Part shown: positions 61,656-64,000 of the stretch, in pieces
Layout: each line of letters starts with the position of its first letter
Position numbering within the stretch: position 1 is the stretch's first letter
DNA from: Tolypothrix sp. NIES-4075
GTDB taxonomy: Bacteria; Cyanobacteriota; Cyanobacteriia; Cyanobacteriales; Nostocaceae
Assembly: GCF_002218085.1 (NCBI RefSeq)
Contig: NZ_BDUC01000002.1
Location: forward strand, 1,229,694-1,293,693
Length of the DNA stretch: 64,000 nt
Direction of reading: 5' to 3'
Notes under the pieces: generated by a model
The model's database searches: none
Seen by the model: the letters and a program-made list of their open reading frames with translations, nothing else
What the model was told of the DNA's origin: nothing
Position numbers and translations under genes: made by a program

Positions 61656-62198
61656 ATGATTGAAGTCCTAGCCGCACTTTCTGCTTCTGCGGCAGTGGGA
61701 ATTAGAATTGCTATACCCTTGCTTATCATTGGAGTGTTGCAAGGTCATAATTTTTGGTCGCAAGTCCCGATTTTATCTCGTATTTCCCCACCAGTATTAT
61801 TCAGCTTTCTCACAGCTTGGTCACTAGTGGAATTATTTGCCTCAAAAAAGCTATTGGGACAACGAGTGCTACAACTTGTGGAAGTCTTATTATCGCCGCT
61901 TGTAGGGGCAATTATGGGGTTAACAGTAGCTTCAGCAACGCCTGCACCAGACTGGCTAATTGCTTTAATTGGCGGTTCGTTAGCTTTTGTACTTCAGCTT
62001 GTGCAAATTGCTTGGTTCTATCGCTTGCGCGGTTTACCTTTATGGGCAGTTTTTCTTCAAGATACCTTGTGCGTTGCTCTGGTACTATTTGCATTTAACG
62101 CTCCTTGGCAAGGAGGATTAATTGCTTTATTGCTGTTATGGTTTGCCATTCGTAGTGCTAAACAGTGGTATAGCTGGTATTACCAAGGTAAAAAATAA
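61656..62198 (+). CDS. DUF4126 family membrane protein
   Basis: 180 residues with five to six predicted membrane helices. ASAAVGIRIAIPLLIIGVL near the start and LVGAIMGLTVASATPAPDWL are typical for DUF4126. The function of the family is unknown. It converges with hemH. The 107 bp between them contain a dispersed repeat (CCACTGCGGTGGACGGGTCTCC). Confidence 0.82.
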   Translation: MIEVLAALSASAAVGIRIAIPLLIIGVLQGHNFWSQVPILSRISPPVLFSFLTAWSLVELFASKKLLGQRVLQLVEVLLSPLVGAIMGLTVASATPAPDWLIALIGGSLAFVLQLVQIAWFYRLRGLPLWAVFLQDTLCVALVLFAFNAPWQGGLIALLLLWFAIRSAKQWYSWYYQGKK

Positions 62199-62305
62199 AA
62201 GTAAAAAGGTGAGCCACTGCGGTGGACGGGTCTCCCGGCATAGAGCAAGTGGCGAACCCGAAGGGTAAAAGTAAGAGGCAATTTTTACCTTTTATATCTT
62301 ATGTT

Positions 62306-63469
62306 TTACAAAATACCTATCATGTGCAACAGACCGCGACCAGTAATTAACTCAAGAACTAAGGCAATAAAGCCAAGCATGGCGATACGACCATTCCAAA
62401 CTTCGGCGCTAGTAGTCATACCCCACTCCCAACGCTCTGGTGGATAAATTCTCACCTTTTTCTTCATCTGATAGACTTGTGAAAGCTTCAGACTCGGAGA
62501 TTCGAGTGCATCTAAAACTAAATCTGCCAAAGCTCTAATAAACAATGGATGGGTGTTGGGAGCAGGTACGCGACGGAAGTTTTCAATTCCCGATTCCTCT
62601 GCTACTTCTCGGTACTCAATATCAATTTCTTGTAATGTCTCGATGTGTTCTGAGACAAAACTGATAGGTACAACGACCAAATCCTTCACGCCTGTTGCGC
62701 CTAGTTCTTTAAGGGCATCATCAGTGTAAGGTTGCAGCCATTCTACCGGACCGACGCGACTTTGGTAAGCTAAGGTGTGTTCATTTGGTCGATTGAGGGT
62801 CTGCATGATTAAGGCAGTACATTCCTCAATTTCTTGCTGGTAGGGGTCGCCTGCTTCTTCAACGTAGTTTTTAGGAACACCATGAGCGCTGAAGAAGATA
62901 TGAACAGAGTCGGGATTAGGAGATTGATCGAGTTCCTGAGCTATCAGTTCTGCCATTGCTTGCAGGTAGCTTGGTTGTTTGTACCAAGAGGGAATGACCT
63001 TGTATTCAATCCGCTGAAGTTTTGGGTCTTGTTGCCAGAGTTTATCTAACAGCCGAAAGCTGGAGCCACTGGTACTGATGGAAAATTGGGGATAAAGAGG
63101 TAGAATTACTAGATGTTCGATGTTGTCTTGGGTAAGTTGGGCGATCGCTTCTTCAGTGTAAGGATGCCAATAACGCATTCCTACATATATGTTCGCTTCT
63201 TGCCCCAAAGCTTGCAATTGTTCTTTTAAAGCTTCTCCTTGCGCTTCAGTAATCCGTCGCAATGGAGATCCGCCACCAATTTGCTTGTAGTTTTCTTGAG
63301 ACTTTTGGGTTCGCCTTGACGCAATCAACCACGCCAGAGGTTTTTGCAACCAACTAAAGGGTAGGCGAATAATTTCTGGATCGGAAAACAGATTATACAG
63401 AAATGGTCCAACATCTTCCAATTTATCTGGACCGCCCAGATTGAGTAATAAAACGCCTACACGATCCAT
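62306..63469 (-). CDS. hemH: Ferrochelatase with C-terminal CAB/HLIP-type domain
   Basis: 387 residues. Inserts Fe2+ into protoporphyrin IX, last step of heme synthesis. Core motifs: VLLLNLGGPDKLEDV at the start, VGMRYWHPYTEEA, FFSAHGVPKNYVEEAGDPY (catalytic His) and WLQPYTDDALKELG. The last ~45 residues (ERWEWGMTTSAEVWNGRIAMLGFIALVLEL) are a chlorophyll a/b-binding-type helix with the ExxNxR-like EVWNGR motif, a fusion typical of cyanobacteria that regulates or locates the enzyme in the thylakoid. Confidence 0.96.
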   Translation of the reverse strand: MDRVGVLLLNLGGPDKLEDVGPFLYNLFSDPEIIRLPFSWLQKPLAWLIASRRTQKSQENYKQIGGGSPLRRITEAQGEALKEQLQALGQEANIYVGMRYWHPYTEEAIAQLTQDNIEHLVILPLYPQFSISTSGSSFRLLDKLWQQDPKLQRIEYKVIPSWYKQPSYLQAMAELIAQELDQSPNPDSVHIFFSAHGVPKNYVEEAGDPYQQEIEECTALIMQTLNRPNEHTLAYQSRVGPVEWLQPYTDDALKELGATGVKDLVVVPISFVSEHIETLQEIDIEYREVAEESGIENFRRVPAPNTHPLFIRALADLVLDALESPSLKLSQVYQMKKKVRIYPPERWEWGMTTSAEVWNGRIAMLGFIALVLELITGRGLLHMIGIL

Positions 63470-63562
63470 AGCAATTATAGTCCCCCAATCTTTTCAGATT
63501 TTTTACTAATGTTAACAATATATCTTTATTAAATATAAAGGCTAACGGGGAGAGTGGAAACA

Positions 63563-64000
63563 GTGGCAACAATTTTCAGAGATTGGAGTTACCGCTATCA
63601 ATGGTTGTATGATTCTATATCTCGCTTGGCGGCTTTAAGCGTCGGTGGTGAAGCGCGTTTTCGACAGCTTGCTTTGCACAGGCTAACGATTGAATCAGAT
63701 ACTAAAGTTTTAGATTTGTGTTGCGGTAGCGGTCAAGGAACGCAAGTATTAGTCAAATATTCACAAAATGTAACAGGACTGGATGCTTCACCGCTATCTT
63801 TAAAACGAGCAAGGCAGAATGTGCCGCAAGCGCAGTATGTCGAAGCTTTTGCAGAGAAAATGCCGTTTGCAGATAATGAGTTTGATCTTGTGCATACTAG
63901 CGTTGCCTTACACGAAATGCAGCCCGAACAATTGCGACAAATAATTAAAGAAGTTTATCGAGTGCTGAAACCAGGTGGGGTATTTACATTAGTGGATTTT
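63563..64000 (+). CDS. Class I SAM-dependent methyltransferase, truncated by window edge
   Basis: At least 146 codons run off the right edge. From GTG 63563 (MATIFRDWSYRYQWLYDSIS); an in-frame GTG lies at 63554. Motif I is VLDLCCGSGQGTQVL, followed by GLDASPLSLKRARQN, the post-motif region FAEKMPFADNEFDLVHT and VYRVLKPGGVF. These are UbiE/Methyltransf_11-type signatures. The substrate is unknown. It is divergent from hemH. Confidence 0.9.
   Translation, partial: MATIFRDWSYRYQWLYDSISRLAALSVGGEARFRQLALHRLTIESDTKVLDLCCGSGQGTQVLVKYSQNVTGLDASPLSLKRARQNVPQAQYVEAFAEKMPFADNEFDLVHTSVALHEMQPEQLRQIIKEVYRVLKPGGVFTLVDF

Overview
The window is a stretch of cyanobacterial chromosome. The evidence is psbA (photosystem II D1), the carboxysome shell protein CcmP, a ferrochelatase with a C-terminal chlorophyll-binding-type helix, ClpC, cyanobacteria-specific DUF families (DUF1825, DUF3143) and very frequent HIP1 octamers (GCGATCGC). 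Intergenic DNA is full of short tandem repeats and small dispersed palindromes, as in filamentous genomes of the Nostoc type. An xisI remnant and a RexT/TrxA2-like pair fit the same group, but the exact genus cannot be read from this window. No tRNA, rRNA or CRISPR array was seen.

Layout. Positions 1-8.6 kb start with a decayed FIST/histidine-kinase remnant and continue with housekeeping genes: J-domain protein, DUF3143, uppS-cdaA, lysA, rimI-like, clpC. At 8.6-10.2 kb a small gene is split by an internally deleted IS4-like element with a 10-bp target duplication. 10.4-25 kb holds Uma2, GNAT, cyclase, signal peptidase, Tat-type aldo/keto reductase, ComEA-like, TM2, DUF1825, class A PBP, tyrS, pyrF, UDG and phosphoribosyltransferase genes. 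25-33 kb has several broken genes (SDR, xisI), HemN, an adenylate-forming-enzyme-like protein, an MFS exporter and a fatty-acid-hydroxylase-like protein.

33.9-38.9 kb is a coherent redox/electrophile-defence cluster: an ArsR-type repressor (RexT-like) divergent from thioredoxin, followed by two Old Yellow Enzymes, a nitroreductase and a GST. 39.2-40.6 kb is the most unusual locus. A 93-residue peptide with a double-glycine leader and a chaplin-like core (the Streptomyces surface amyloid family) sits directly upstream of a membrane MauE-thioredoxin fusion that could form the single disulfide of the peptide. A consensus promoter precedes it.

42-48 kb carries recR (apparently starting at ACG), a diguanylate cyclase, pentapeptide and CcmP genes, psbA (E130 high-light type) and a HIT protein. 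At 48-50.6 kb an apparently intact IS630 element (TA duplication, -1 frameshift) splits a 425-codon gene. 50.8-57 kb has a helical unknown protein, a YifB/ComM ATPase, an SDR, a PEP-CTERM protein, an IS630 remnant and a G+C-rich, frameshifted nitrilase-like gene that looks transferred from another phylum. 57-64 kb returns to core genes: BrkB-like, DUF421, purB, zinc peptidase, DUF4126, hemH and a truncated methyltransferase at the edge.

The recurring theme is repeat invasion. Three intergenic arrays have a 21-bp period. Low-complexity or palindromic repeats lie in frame inside lysA, the kinase remnant and the start of a 230-residue protein, and a family of GAGACGCG palindromes recurs at least seven times.
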